Shown in pieces: positions 1 through 7,856 of a DNA stretch of 54,531 nt; within the stretch, counting starts at the first letter, position 1, and each line of letters begins with the position of its first letter. The position numbers and the translations under genes are program-made. Source of the DNA: JAXMBX01 sp046349635. GTDB lineage: Bacteria > Planctomycetota > Planctomycetia > Planctomycetales > Planctomycetaceae. The notes beneath the pieces are model-generated. The model was not told the origin of the DNA and did no database searches. It saw only the letters and a program-made list of their open reading frames with translations. The stretch lies in NCBI GenBank assembly GCA_046349635.1, contig JAXMBX010000036.1, positions 1-54,531 of the forward strand, written 5' to 3'.

Positions 1-104
1 ATCAGGACGCCGATGCCGTTCCGCTTCGTCGCCATGCAGACGACACCGCAGACGAACAACACGGCTCCGACCAGCAGATACGAACTGAGATCGACGTCAC
101 CCAT
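1..104 (-). CDS. nuoK: NADH-quinone oxidoreductase subunit K, N-terminal part (cut by window edge)
   Basis: NuoK is a small membrane subunit of respiratory complex I, in the proton-pumping arm. Only about 34 N-terminal codons are visible, read leftward from an ATG at 104. They encode one hydrophobic helix (SSYLLVGAVLFVCGVV) followed by a basic K-R-N turn and G-I-G-V-L, the pattern at the NuoK N-terminus (LFxxGxxGxxxRRNxIxxL). The start lies two bases past the nuoJ stop, so the genes are tightly coupled. The rest lies outside the window. The position directly after nuoJ supports the call. Confidence 0.85.
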   Translation of the reverse strand, partial: MGDVDLSSYLLVGAVLFVCGVVCMATKRNGIGVL

Positions 105-106
105 GG

Positions 107-724
107 TCAGGATCCTTTCGGCGCGCGGCGTTTCGCGCGGGCCAGGTAAGCGGCTCCGATCAGAACCACCAGCAGGTGTACGGAGACGATTTCAAACGGC
201 AGCAGGTAACCGGGGGTCAGCTTGCCGTCGGTCCGCCCCAGATCGCGATCCGGCCGAACACCCAGAAAGGCAAGTCCCAGCGAGCGGGCGGAGTTTCCTT
301 CCGCGGCTGAAGTGTATTTCTGATCGACAGGGACGGATTTCCCCGGCCGGGCCCCAATCACCGTGCTGCGGGTCAGTTCCCAATCCACACCGGCCACGGT
401 CATGATCAACAGACCGAACAGCGCCAACCCGATAATTCCTCCCACAACGCCTTCGCCGGGAGAGGTTTTGATCGACATGAAGGGACCGCTGGCGGTCAAC
501 ATCACACCGAAGATCAACAGCACGAGCGTCCCACCGACATATACCAGCAGTTGCGTGGCACCAACGAAGTCGGCCCCGGCAAGGAAGAACAACCCCGCGG
601 AACTTGCCAGCGAGATAATCAGCCAGAAGGCCATCCGAACGACGTTTTGACTCACCGCGACGGCAATCGCACCGCCACAGGTCGAAAACGCAAACACCCA
701 GAACAACAGACTGGTCCAGTTCAT
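107..724 (-). CDS. nuoJ: NADH-quinone oxidoreductase subunit J
   Basis: NuoJ is a membrane subunit of complex I at the junction between the quinone module and the proton pump. The 205-residue product has the typical N-terminal hydrophobic helices and the GATQLLVYVGGTLVLLIFGVM core, which is close to the family signature (A..Q.lvYvGai.vLflFvvMl). A hydrophilic loop of about 50 residues (roughly 110-160) precedes the last helix, SVHLLVVLIGAAYLARAKRR. The start codon is two bases after the nuoH stop and the stop is two bases before nuoK, so the three genes form one operon. nuoI, usually between nuoH and nuoJ, is absent here. Confidence 0.93.
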   Translation of the reverse strand: MNWTSLLFWVFAFSTCGGAIAVAVSQNVVRMAFWLIISLASSAGLFFLAGADFVGATQLLVYVGGTLVLLIFGVMLTASGPFMSIKTSPGEGVVGGIIGLALFGLLIMTVAGVDWELTRSTVIGARPGKSVPVDQKYTSAAEGNSARSLGLAFLGVRPDRDLGRTDGKLTPGYLLPFEIVSVHLLVVLIGAAYLARAKRRAPKGS

Positions 725-726
725 TA

Positions 727-1890
727 TTAGTGATCTCCCTTCGTGGCGGGAGCGGCAGGCTTGGGAGCGGCCTTCTCAGCCGGTTTAACGGGAAGGGCGG
801 CGGCGACAGCCGGAGGCTGTTCACGCTGCAGCACCTTGCGGTACAACCTCGCCCCCATCGGACGGGAGATCGGCAGACCCGTGGATTTGCCGGAGGTCAT
901 GGCGTGAATCATCAGGGGCCAACTGATCGCTCCCAGGAACAGGAAGCAACTGATCGGCACGAGGTATTTCAGGCAGGTCATCATCACCTGGTCGATACGC
1001 AAGCGGGGAAGTGTCCAGCGAACCCAGATCTGCACGCAGACCAGCACGCTCGCCTTGAGGACGAACACCACCAACCCGATGAGATTGGCGATCAGCCCCC
1101 CTTCCATGCTCTCAGGGATGATCGGCAGGCCAGTGTGCCAGCCCCCCAGAAACAGGTAGCAGGCGATGCCGCTGACCGTGAGCATGCTGGAATATTCCGC
1201 CATGAAGAAGTACGACCAGCGGATGCCGCTGTATTCGGTGTGGAACCCGGCAACGAGTTCGCTTTCCGCCTCGGCCAGATCGAACGGGGCACGCTTCACG
1301 CTCGCCGTCGCGACGGTGAAATAGCAGAAAAACGCGATGAAACAGAACGGATTCTCGAAGATCAGCCAGTTGGTGAACCAGCCCGACTGCACGCGTCCCA
1401 GTTCGACGAGATTCAACGTCCCCACGGAGACGATCGGGACGAGGGCACAGATCGCCATCGGGATTTCATAGCTGACGACCTGGGCGGCTTCGCGCATCCC
1501 ACCGAACAACGACCACTTGGAGCCGCTGGAATAGCCGGCGAGGATGACGCCGATGACTTCGAGGGACATCATCGCGAACATGTAGAACAGTGCGATATCG
1601 AGATTCTGCGCGACCCAGCCATCACTGAAGGGGAGCGCGATCAAGGAACACAGAACGAGGAGACGCCGACCGCGGGAGCGACGCGAAGAGCATGGAGTCG
1701 GCAGCTTGGGCAGAGGTCTTCCTTCTGGATCAGCTTGATGCCATCCGCGAGCCCCTGGGCCAGCCAGACGCACACCACCAGCGCGGGTGGGACCGAGACG
1801 GTCCTGAATACAGCCGGAGACCGCCCGTTCCGCCCAGATGTAGACGAGAGGGCAGTCGAAGAGGCCAATCAGGAGGGCCGCATGAATCAC
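727..1890 (-). CDS. nuoH: NADH-quinone oxidoreductase subunit H, frame-disrupted
   Basis: NuoH forms part of the quinone-binding chamber of complex I. The C-terminal two thirds are clear: LFYMFAMMSLEVIGVILAGY, SNSKWS-like GSKWSLFGGMREAAQVVSYE, the RAPFDLAEAESELVAGFHTEYSG loop and the final helices, followed by an Ala/Pro/Lys tail. The N-terminal part is broken. After IQDRLGPTRAGG the expected sequence LAQGLADGIKLIQKEDL continues in a second frame, ADSMLFA in a third, APAVGV in the second again, and LLVLCSLIALPF back in the first (about 1650-1790). Upstream, an in-frame TGA at 1915-1917 separates a possible start (ATG with MANFFQYQSRVE) from LIVAAVIHAALLIGLF, so the annotated GTG start at 1890 is only the first available one. 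The breaks are either sequencing errors or real decay. An otherwise conserved Trp before IQDRLGP reads Cys. Confidence 0.8.
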   Translation of the reverse strand: MIHAALLIGLFDCPLVYIWAERAVSGCIQDRLGPTRAGGVRLAGPGARGWHQADPEGRPLPKLPTPCSSRRSRGRRLLVLCSLIALPFSDGWVAQNLDIALFYMFAMMSLEVIGVILAGYSSGSKWSLFGGMREAAQVVSYEIPMAICALVPIVSVGTLNLVELGRVQSGWFTNWLIFENPFCFIAFFCYFTVATASVKRAPFDLAEAESELVAGFHTEYSGIRWSYFFMAEYSSMLTVSGIACYLFLGGWHTGLPIIPESMEGGLIANLIGLVVFVLKASVLVCVQIWVRWTLPRLRIDQVMMTCLKYLVPISCFLFLGAISWPLMIHAMTSGKSTGLPISRPMGARLYRKVLQREQPPAVAAALPVKPAEKAAPKPAAPATKGDH

Positions 1891-2364
1891 CGCGGCGACA
1901 ATCAGAGCAAAGTCTCATTCAACCCGGGATTGGTACTGAAAGAAGTTCGCCATGAATTGTGCGCAGCTTGCCTGACTCGGAAGTGACGGATAGGGCGCAA
2001 GTAAATGCGGGGATGTGACTTTCGAATCCCACAAGCCTGCGTCAACGGAGGAATCATTTCTCGCGGCACGCTTTACGGGTTGCTGGCTCTCATGATGGTC
2101 CGTCGGGACGAACCCTGAGGAAATATTCCCGGCAAGACATTTTCCCCCTGCAGGCATTGCTGGAAGCGTGAACTATGCCACAGCTTGTGGAGTGATTCAA
2201 GCGTCACGCCAAGCGGGTGCAAATCGTTTCCGTTTGTGGGAATCTCTTGCCTGCAGGGGCTTAAAACATCCTGAAGATGACGGTGAGACTGGCGAATCGG
2301 GGCAAACACTTTGGGCCGCGAAGTGTTCGGCACCAACAGCACGGGGAACCACGCTTTCAGGCGG
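1891..2364. other. Intergenic stretch between nuoH and the GH57 gene
   Basis: About 470 bases without a convincing gene. The part nearest nuoH (to about 1950) probably holds the true nuoH start: ATG followed by MANFFQYQSRVE, then an in-frame TGA. The remaining short open frames on both strands have low-complexity composition and no ribosome-binding site. No clear terminator or promoter pair was found by eye. Confidence 0.5.
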
Positions 2365-4515
2365 TCACGGTGCTTTCGCGGAGTTTGCGGCCTGGGCGGC
2401 AGATGTATCGACGCAGAGGGTAATCTTGACACTCCAGCGCCCTTCCGCAGAGGGGACAAATTCCCAGTGCGGGATGACCGCACAACTCTGATGAACCCCT
2501 TCAAAGCCCCCTTCGGACTGGCTGATCGTCTCAATGGGGAAAGTCCAGATTCCCCCGGGCTGGCTTAATTCCAGGGAGACATCAACCCCCAGCCATTCAT
2601 CCACGAGGCCGATGCGGTCGGAGTTCTGCAGATCCTGACAGGTTTGCAATTGGCCGATCTGTGATCCGCGAGAATCGTAGTAGTAGCGATCCGAGGCTCC
2701 GGCGGCCATCCCCGCGAAGTTGAACTCGACGCCGAAGTGGAACGGGACGTCGCGGGGCAAGTTCTCCAGTTCGTAGTGGATCTCAAGCTGCGTTCCCCGG
2801 TCGCTGTCGAGGATCACCGTTTTGGTCACCTGGGCCTGATACGGCCCCACGTGTCCTTCGCGCCACATCCGGGTTTCCACCCGCTGCGGCGAACGGCGCA
2901 ACAAGGTCTCATAGACGCCGGTGACAAAATCGCCCAGATCCCCTTCCCCGCGCTGCGCTCGATCCAAGGTCAGCCCGGGCTGGTAGAAGTGATCCACGAG
3001 GCTCTTACGCGGCCACTGGTCATAGACCAGCTTCTTGTCGAGATCCGGCTGCTTGAACTTCAGATCATGATGATTGTGGTGCTGGCCGGCGAATTCCAGG
3101 ATTTTTTCGTGGTAAGGTTCGGGGCGACGATTCAGGGAGGCCCCGAGATTGTGTTTGATCGCGCGGATATCGAGTTCATACAAGTGCCCGCCGCGGCTGG
3201 GAGCGAGGTAACCGACAAGGCGGTCACTCGCGATACGGATTTCCTTACGCGCATCGAGGTTGTAATCGGCGGCTTCCACGCGCGCCCAGCGCCCTTCATG
3301 CCCGGTAATATGCTCCAGCAGATTGTCGGCGGCAATCAGGTGCCGATAGATCGCGTTCCGCAGATGCGGCAAATAGAGGCCACCGAAGGCCCCATGCCAG
3401 TAGGGGCAGTTGCACTGTGCGCGGTACAGTTCCGTCCGCGCCTGATTGATGAGATGGCTCGACGCCTGATGAGCAGGATCGCCGGATACCTTTTCCAGGC
3501 GCTCGCTGACCTCCAGCATCCGGGTATACATTTCATTGCTTTCCGGGTATTTCACCCGGAAATTCCGCCAGAATCCCCCGCGCAGAAATTGCTTGAGCTG
3601 CCCCCAGTCCTGATCGTGTTCGTGACGATGGACGAGGTTGAAATACTCGGTCTGCCGTTGCGTCGGGAGAGCCCATTCCGTCATCTCCCGATAGCTGGCA
3701 TCGGGGAGATAGATCGATCCCGAAGGAGAAACGTTGTCGATGGTTTCTCCGAGGGTTGTGACCTTGATCCAGTCCTGGTTGTGGCTCAACGCGTCGAAAA
3801 ATCGGCGCAACCAACCCTGGCCGTACACGTGTGACTTCGTTCCCGGCCAGGTTCCAAACTTTTCCCCGTCATCCCCAAACACGGCGACCGAATTCGGCGC
3901 GCGCTGCGCGAGGTAACGAAGATGGTTGATCGTGTCGTCGGGATTCTGAAATGGAATCGTGTACCGCAGGCGTTCGTTCCCTGGGAAGACCTTCAGCAGT
4001 TTCCCCTCATCCTCGGTGAGGAAGTAACCATTCAACTGGTCTTCGGAGAGGCCGGCATTTTTGAAGTGGAAATCGTCGAGGAGGGTGAACTCAATCCCGG
4101 CATCGACGAGGTCCGCGGTGAAGGACTGCTCCCAGACCCGCTCGGGAACCCACATGCCGCGGATCGTGCAGCCGAATGTCTGCTCCAGGTAACTGGTGTA
4201 GGCCTTGATCTGGCCGATCCGGTCGCGGCGAGGAATGGTGGCGAGGATCGGCTCGTAGAACGGTCCGCCCAGGATTTCCACTTGCCCCCGTTCGACGAAC
4301 ATCCGAATCTGGTCGAGATACTCGGGATGCTTTTCGGCGAGCCATTCCATCAGGCTTCCGGAGGTGTGCAGCGTGATGGGGATGTGCGGATAATCCTTGA
4401 GGACGTCGAGAAACGGTGCGTAGCTGTCCTGAAATGCCCCCTCGAAGACGCCATCAAAATTTCCGATCGGCTGGTGGTCGTGCAAGGCGAGAACCAGTCT
4501 GATCCGAGAACTCAT
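2365..4515 (-). CDS. GH57 4-alpha-glucanotransferase / alpha-amylase-type enzyme
   Basis: Predicted cytoplasmic retaining glycoside hydrolase family 57 enzyme acting on alpha-1,4-glucans, most like 4-alpha-glucanotransferases. The conserved GH57 regions are visible: HDHQPIGNF at the N-terminus, EILGGPFYEPILA, GMWVPERVWEQ with the presumed nucleophile Glu (E123 of the Thermococcus litoralis enzyme) and VAVFGDDGEKFG with the presumed acid/base Asp. All key residues are kept, so it should be active. The C-terminal half (from about residue 400) matches the beta-rich DUF1925/DUF1926 domains found in this subgroup. The start at 4515 is chosen because AAGGAA lies just upstream; a longer frame begins at 4563 without such a site. 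The product is 716 residues. It is the last gene of the glgA-GH57-galT-GH57 set. Confidence 0.9.
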   Translation of the reverse strand: MSSRIRLVLALHDHQPIGNFDGVFEGAFQDSYAPFLDVLKDYPHIPITLHTSGSLMEWLAEKHPEYLDQIRMFVERGQVEILGGPFYEPILATIPRRDRIGQIKAYTSYLEQTFGCTIRGMWVPERVWEQSFTADLVDAGIEFTLLDDFHFKNAGLSEDQLNGYFLTEDEGKLLKVFPGNERLRYTIPFQNPDDTINHLRYLAQRAPNSVAVFGDDGEKFGTWPGTKSHVYGQGWLRRFFDALSHNQDWIKVTTLGETIDNVSPSGSIYLPDASYREMTEWALPTQRQTEYFNLVHRHEHDQDWGQLKQFLRGGFWRNFRVKYPESNEMYTRMLEVSERLEKVSGDPAHQASSHLINQARTELYRAQCNCPYWHGAFGGLYLPHLRNAIYRHLIAADNLLEHITGHEGRWARVEAADYNLDARKEIRIASDRLVGYLAPSRGGHLYELDIRAIKHNLGASLNRRPEPYHEKILEFAGQHHNHHDLKFKQPDLDKKLVYDQWPRKSLVDHFYQPGLTLDRAQRGEGDLGDFVTGVYETLLRRSPQRVETRMWREGHVGPYQAQVTKTVILDSDRGTQLEIHYELENLPRDVPFHFGVEFNFAGMAAGASDRYYYDSRGSQIGQLQTCQDLQNSDRIGLVDEWLGVDVSLELSQPGGIWTFPIETISQSEGGFEGVHQSCAVIPHWEFVPSAEGRWSVKITLCVDTSAAQAANSAKAP

Positions 4516-4575
4516 GTTATTTCCTTGATTCGGCGTCCGCAGGGGAGGCTGTCCGGCCGTCATATCCTGCAGTTT

Positions 4576-5595
4576 TCATTTTGATGAACAGTACAGATCC
4601 ACGTCCACTTCGCGCAGGAACCCCGCCGCCTGCTCGGGGAGCACAGGATTGATATAGAAGCCGCTCCCCCATTCGAAACCGGCCACGCGGGTCAAGCGCG
4701 GGATGATCTCCATGTGCCAATGATAATGGGGAATCTCCGGGGTGTCGAACGGCGAGGTATGCACTATGTAATTGTAGGGAGGATCGTCGAGCGCGTTTTC
4801 AAGTTTACAGAGAATCGTCTTCAAGACCATCCCCATTTCCTCGACTCCCTGCCTCTGGATGTTTTCGAAGTGACTGGAGTGCGGTTTGGGCAAGATCCAC
4901 ACTTCAAACGGGAAACGGCTGGCAAACGGGCAGAAGGCGACGAAGCCCGGAGTATCGAGCACGATCCGGCTGCCGGTCGCCAATTCCTGCTGGATCATGT
5001 CACAGTAGATGCACCGTCCCCGATAATTGTAAAACTCCAGCGATCCGGTCATCTCTTCCCAGACGGAAATGGGGACGACGGGGGTCACGATTAGCTGCGA
5101 ATGGCTGTGTTCGAGTGACGCCCCGGCAGAGGCCCCCTTGTTCTTGAAGATGATGGGCTGGACCAGCCGAGAGTCTTTCTTCAGGTCCACGAGGCGATCC
5201 CGGTAGACCCATAGGATCTCCCGGATGTTCTCCACGCTGAGCCGCGCCATGGAGTCCTCGAAATGGGGGCATTCGATGATGACTTCATGGGCACCGACGC
5301 CGTTCATCAAGTCGTAGATTCCGTCGCCGCGCTTGTTGAGTCCCCCTTCCACCTGGAGCGCGGGAAACTTGTTGGGGACGACGCGCACTCTCCAGCCGGG
5401 TTTGTCGCGCTGCGTGTTGGGATCACGGTAAGCCAGGATTTCCGAGGGGGTCTTGTCCTCGTGCCCTTCCAGAAAGGGATCGAAGGCGGGAGGTCCCCCG
5501 TCCTTCTCGCGCGAGAAATCCTGCGGGCGTTTGGCGCGGTCGGTGGCAATGATCACCCAGCGTCCGACGATCGGGTCCTTGCGAAGATCCGGCAT
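4576..5595 (-). CDS. galT: Galactose-1-phosphate uridylyltransferase (or related sugar-1-phosphate nucleotidylyltransferase)
   Basis: Leloir-pathway enzyme of the HIT superfamily, exchanging galactose-1-phosphate with UDP-glucose through a uridylyl-histidine intermediate. The 339-residue length fits. The catalytic HxHxQ motif is present as EHSHSQ (Ser in place of the usual Pro), and the C-terminal HYHWHMEIIPR histidine cluster is intact. Oddly, the N-terminal zinc-binding CPFC...GxE motif reads DPFLEGHEDKTPSE, so both Cys ligands are replaced; the codons are GAT and CTG, which a frame error does not explain. A start at 5595 is supported by AAAGGAT upstream. Its place between two GH57 genes and glgA suggests a role in feeding or draining the glucan pool; an ADP-glucose or UDP-glucose phosphorylase-like activity cannot be excluded. 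Confidence 0.88.
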   Translation of the reverse strand: MPDLRKDPIVGRWVIIATDRAKRPQDFSREKDGGPPAFDPFLEGHEDKTPSEILAYRDPNTQRDKPGWRVRVVPNKFPALQVEGGLNKRGDGIYDLMNGVGAHEVIIECPHFEDSMARLSVENIREILWVYRDRLVDLKKDSRLVQPIIFKNKGASAGASLEHSHSQLIVTPVVPISVWEEMTGSLEFYNYRGRCIYCDMIQQELATGSRIVLDTPGFVAFCPFASRFPFEVWILPKPHSSHFENIQRQGVEEMGMVLKTILCKLENALDDPPYNYIVHTSPFDTPEIPHYHWHMEIIPRLTRVAGFEWGSGFYINPVLPEQAAGFLREVDVDLYCSSK

Positions 5596-5643
5596 GTCAA
5601 TCCTTTGGCTCGTTGCAGACTGGTGTATGGTTCGCGACGGGCG

Positions 5644-7836
5644 TTAAGCCTGCCACATGATTTGCTCATAATCCGCCGATGGGACCACAAGATCAATCGC
5701 GCCCTCGCGCGGAGCCCGGTCGACGCTGTTCCGTTCGGCGAATGCTTCCAGGTAAAAGAGTAAATGATCATCGGGCTGGGATCCCAGATCCTGGAACCGC
5801 AACGTCAGTTCGAGAATCGCATCGCAGACGAATTCGACATGGGCGTCGGCGACGGGTTCATTATTCCGCAACAGTTGGGCCTGGGAATTCTTTCCGGCAG
5901 GGGAGAGGATGCGCAGCATGAATCCCTGCGGTTCGAGAAATCCGAGCCGGAGTTCGTCCAGGCCGGCCATATCCTGAATTGCTTTTCCCGCGGTATCAAT
6001 CCGGAGCAGCATCCGTTCCTGATCGAAGCCGAAATAGACTTCGCGAATCAGGCTTTCAGAGACGAGGGTCATGGTGCCGCGCTCATTCCCGCTGACATAT
6101 TGACCGGCGTCGAGCCATTCGAAGTAGGTTCGACGCCCGTCGATCTTGACCTTGAGGAATGCCTTGGGGGTTGTGTGGATGACTTTCCGTTCCTGGGTCG
6201 TGATCGGCCGGCTGAGTTGGGTCGGAAAGGGTTCCCCCAGGACGTTGTAGACGTTTTGCAGATGCTTGCGGAACAATTGATCGAAGAGGGCATCCTGCGC
6301 GGAGGAGTGATCGTCTCCGAACCACCAGAACCAGTCGCTCCCTTCGGCGATGTAAATCTCTTCCCAGGCCCGGTCGAGTTCCGCCTGGGAATGCCGGCCT
6401 CGGGCCTGTTCCTCCAGCAGGAAGTGGCGGGTCTGATGCAGCAGATCCCAGGCCGTGTTGTCCTCGTGATGCCCGATCCAGATGGCGAAATTGTGCGAGA
6501 TCCAGCTGCCGGCAAATAAATGGCTAATCTTGTCGGTTGCAGGATGTTTGGAAGTGTATTCCCCGAGCGTCGTCGAACGGATGACCGGATGCTTGGCGCA
6601 ACTCTGATACAGCGTCCGGAGGAAATCGACACCCCCATCGGGGTAATACTCCCAGCAGTTCTCCCCGTCCAGAATGATCGAAACCAGCGGCGGGCGATCT
6701 CCGACCTTGTTCTCGACCGCTCGCCCGATGGATTCCACCTTGCCGAGAAGATCCTGAGCGGCAGTCACGGGATGGCTCCGCTGGTAATGGAACCCGATGA
6801 GATCACTCAGTCCGTGATCGCGAAAGACAATCTGGAGCTGATGTCCCTGTTCTTCCAGACGCCAGGGCCGATACAGCATCTCCGGATGGCGCAGATATCC
6901 CTGTGCATCGCGTGACACCCAGCCATTGGTGGAGAAACTCAGGATCTCCTCATCGGTCGCGATCCACTGGATGCCGGCTTCCGCGATGGCGGGAATGATC
7001 TCCTGGGCGACGGAGCCTTCCGAAGGCCACATGCCTTTGGGAGGCTGTCCGAAGACCTTCGTGTGAAAGTCAATCGCCTTTTTCAGGTGCGTTTGCGCAT
7101 CGACGTGATAGGACTCCAGCGCCTTGGGGAGCGCGCAATGCGGCATTGCCTGCCGCGCCAGCCGCTTATCCCAGAGCAAGGGGAGGATCGGATGATAGAA
7201 CGGAGTGGTCGTCAGTTCCACCTGCCCGCTCTCGGCCAGTTCCCGGTGCAGTGGGATAATTTGCCGCAGGATCTGGAGCTGCTTATCGAGCAGCCAATTC
7301 TTTTCGGCTTCCGACCAGTGTCTCCCTTTCTGGCGGAACGCGTTCAGGTCCGGATCGCGAGTAAATTCGAGGGGATGAATCCAGGTCAGGTTGTTCCAGA
7401 TCTGCAGGTCACGGAGATCGCGTTCGCTGAATCGGGAGAGTGCCTTTTCCGCCGTGTCGACGGAAAACCCGCGCTGCATGAACAGTTCCCAGTAGCGGTG
7501 GTACGGACGAATCATGTTGTCCGAACTGGCCATGAAGAAGTTGTCGAGCAAATAGCAGGCGTCCGCCTGGGAGAGGCCATCCGCGGGCATCCGGGAAACA
7601 TCCAGATGGCGGTCCGACTTCCCCCCTTCGGTGTACCCGAGCAGTTGCTGCAGCAGGCTCGGGACAAGATTGATGGTGCAATGGAACTCCGGCACCTCCT
7701 TGAGATGCAGGGCCATGCCGTAATAGTCCTTGGTCCCGTGCAGACGGACCCAGGGCATGAGATTCTCACCACTGAGATCGTCGGGATAGTACGGCTGATG
7801 CTGGTGCCAGAAGAGCGCTAATGAAATCGTCTGCAT
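5644..7836 (-). CDS. GH57 alpha-amylase/amylopullulanase-type glycoside hydrolase (COG1449-like)
   Basis: Second GH57 enzyme of the cluster, from a different subgroup than the neighbour at 2.4 kb. It starts with MQTISLALFWHQHQPYYPDD, the GH57 HQP region. Further conserved blocks are LTTTPFYHPILPLLWD, GMWPSEGSV (presumed nucleophile Glu) and SIILDGENCWEYYPDGG (presumed catalytic Asp). A beta-rich C-terminal region follows from about residue 500. The start at 7836 gives 730 residues; the open frame continues upstream into glgA, but that extension has no family character. The gene begins 20 bases after the glgA stop, so it is cotranscribed. It likely trims or rearranges glycogen-like alpha-glucan. 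Substrate specificity cannot be told from sequence. Confidence 0.88.
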   Translation of the reverse strand: MQTISLALFWHQHQPYYPDDLSGENLMPWVRLHGTKDYYGMALHLKEVPEFHCTINLVPSLLQQLLGYTEGGKSDRHLDVSRMPADGLSQADACYLLDNFFMASSDNMIRPYHRYWELFMQRGFSVDTAEKALSRFSERDLRDLQIWNNLTWIHPLEFTRDPDLNAFRQKGRHWSEAEKNWLLDKQLQILRQIIPLHRELAESGQVELTTTPFYHPILPLLWDKRLARQAMPHCALPKALESYHVDAQTHLKKAIDFHTKVFGQPPKGMWPSEGSVAQEIIPAIAEAGIQWIATDEEILSFSTNGWVSRDAQGYLRHPEMLYRPWRLEEQGHQLQIVFRDHGLSDLIGFHYQRSHPVTAAQDLLGKVESIGRAVENKVGDRPPLVSIILDGENCWEYYPDGGVDFLRTLYQSCAKHPVIRSTTLGEYTSKHPATDKISHLFAGSWISHNFAIWIGHHEDNTAWDLLHQTRHFLLEEQARGRHSQAELDRAWEEIYIAEGSDWFWWFGDDHSSAQDALFDQLFRKHLQNVYNVLGEPFPTQLSRPITTQERKVIHTTPKAFLKVKIDGRRTYFEWLDAGQYVSGNERGTMTLVSESLIREVYFGFDQERMLLRIDTAGKAIQDMAGLDELRLGFLEPQGFMLRILSPAGKNSQAQLLRNNEPVADAHVEFVCDAILELTLRFQDLGSQPDDHLLFYLEAFAERNSVDRAPREGAIDLVVPSADYEQIMWQA

Positions 7837-7856
7837 GTCGTTCCGTAAGTGCCCGT

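Noticed and set aside
730..1986. A 418-codon plus-strand open frame opposite nuoH
   Set aside because: Antisense to a recognised complex I gene; its product is rich in Asp, Arg and Gln with no domain.
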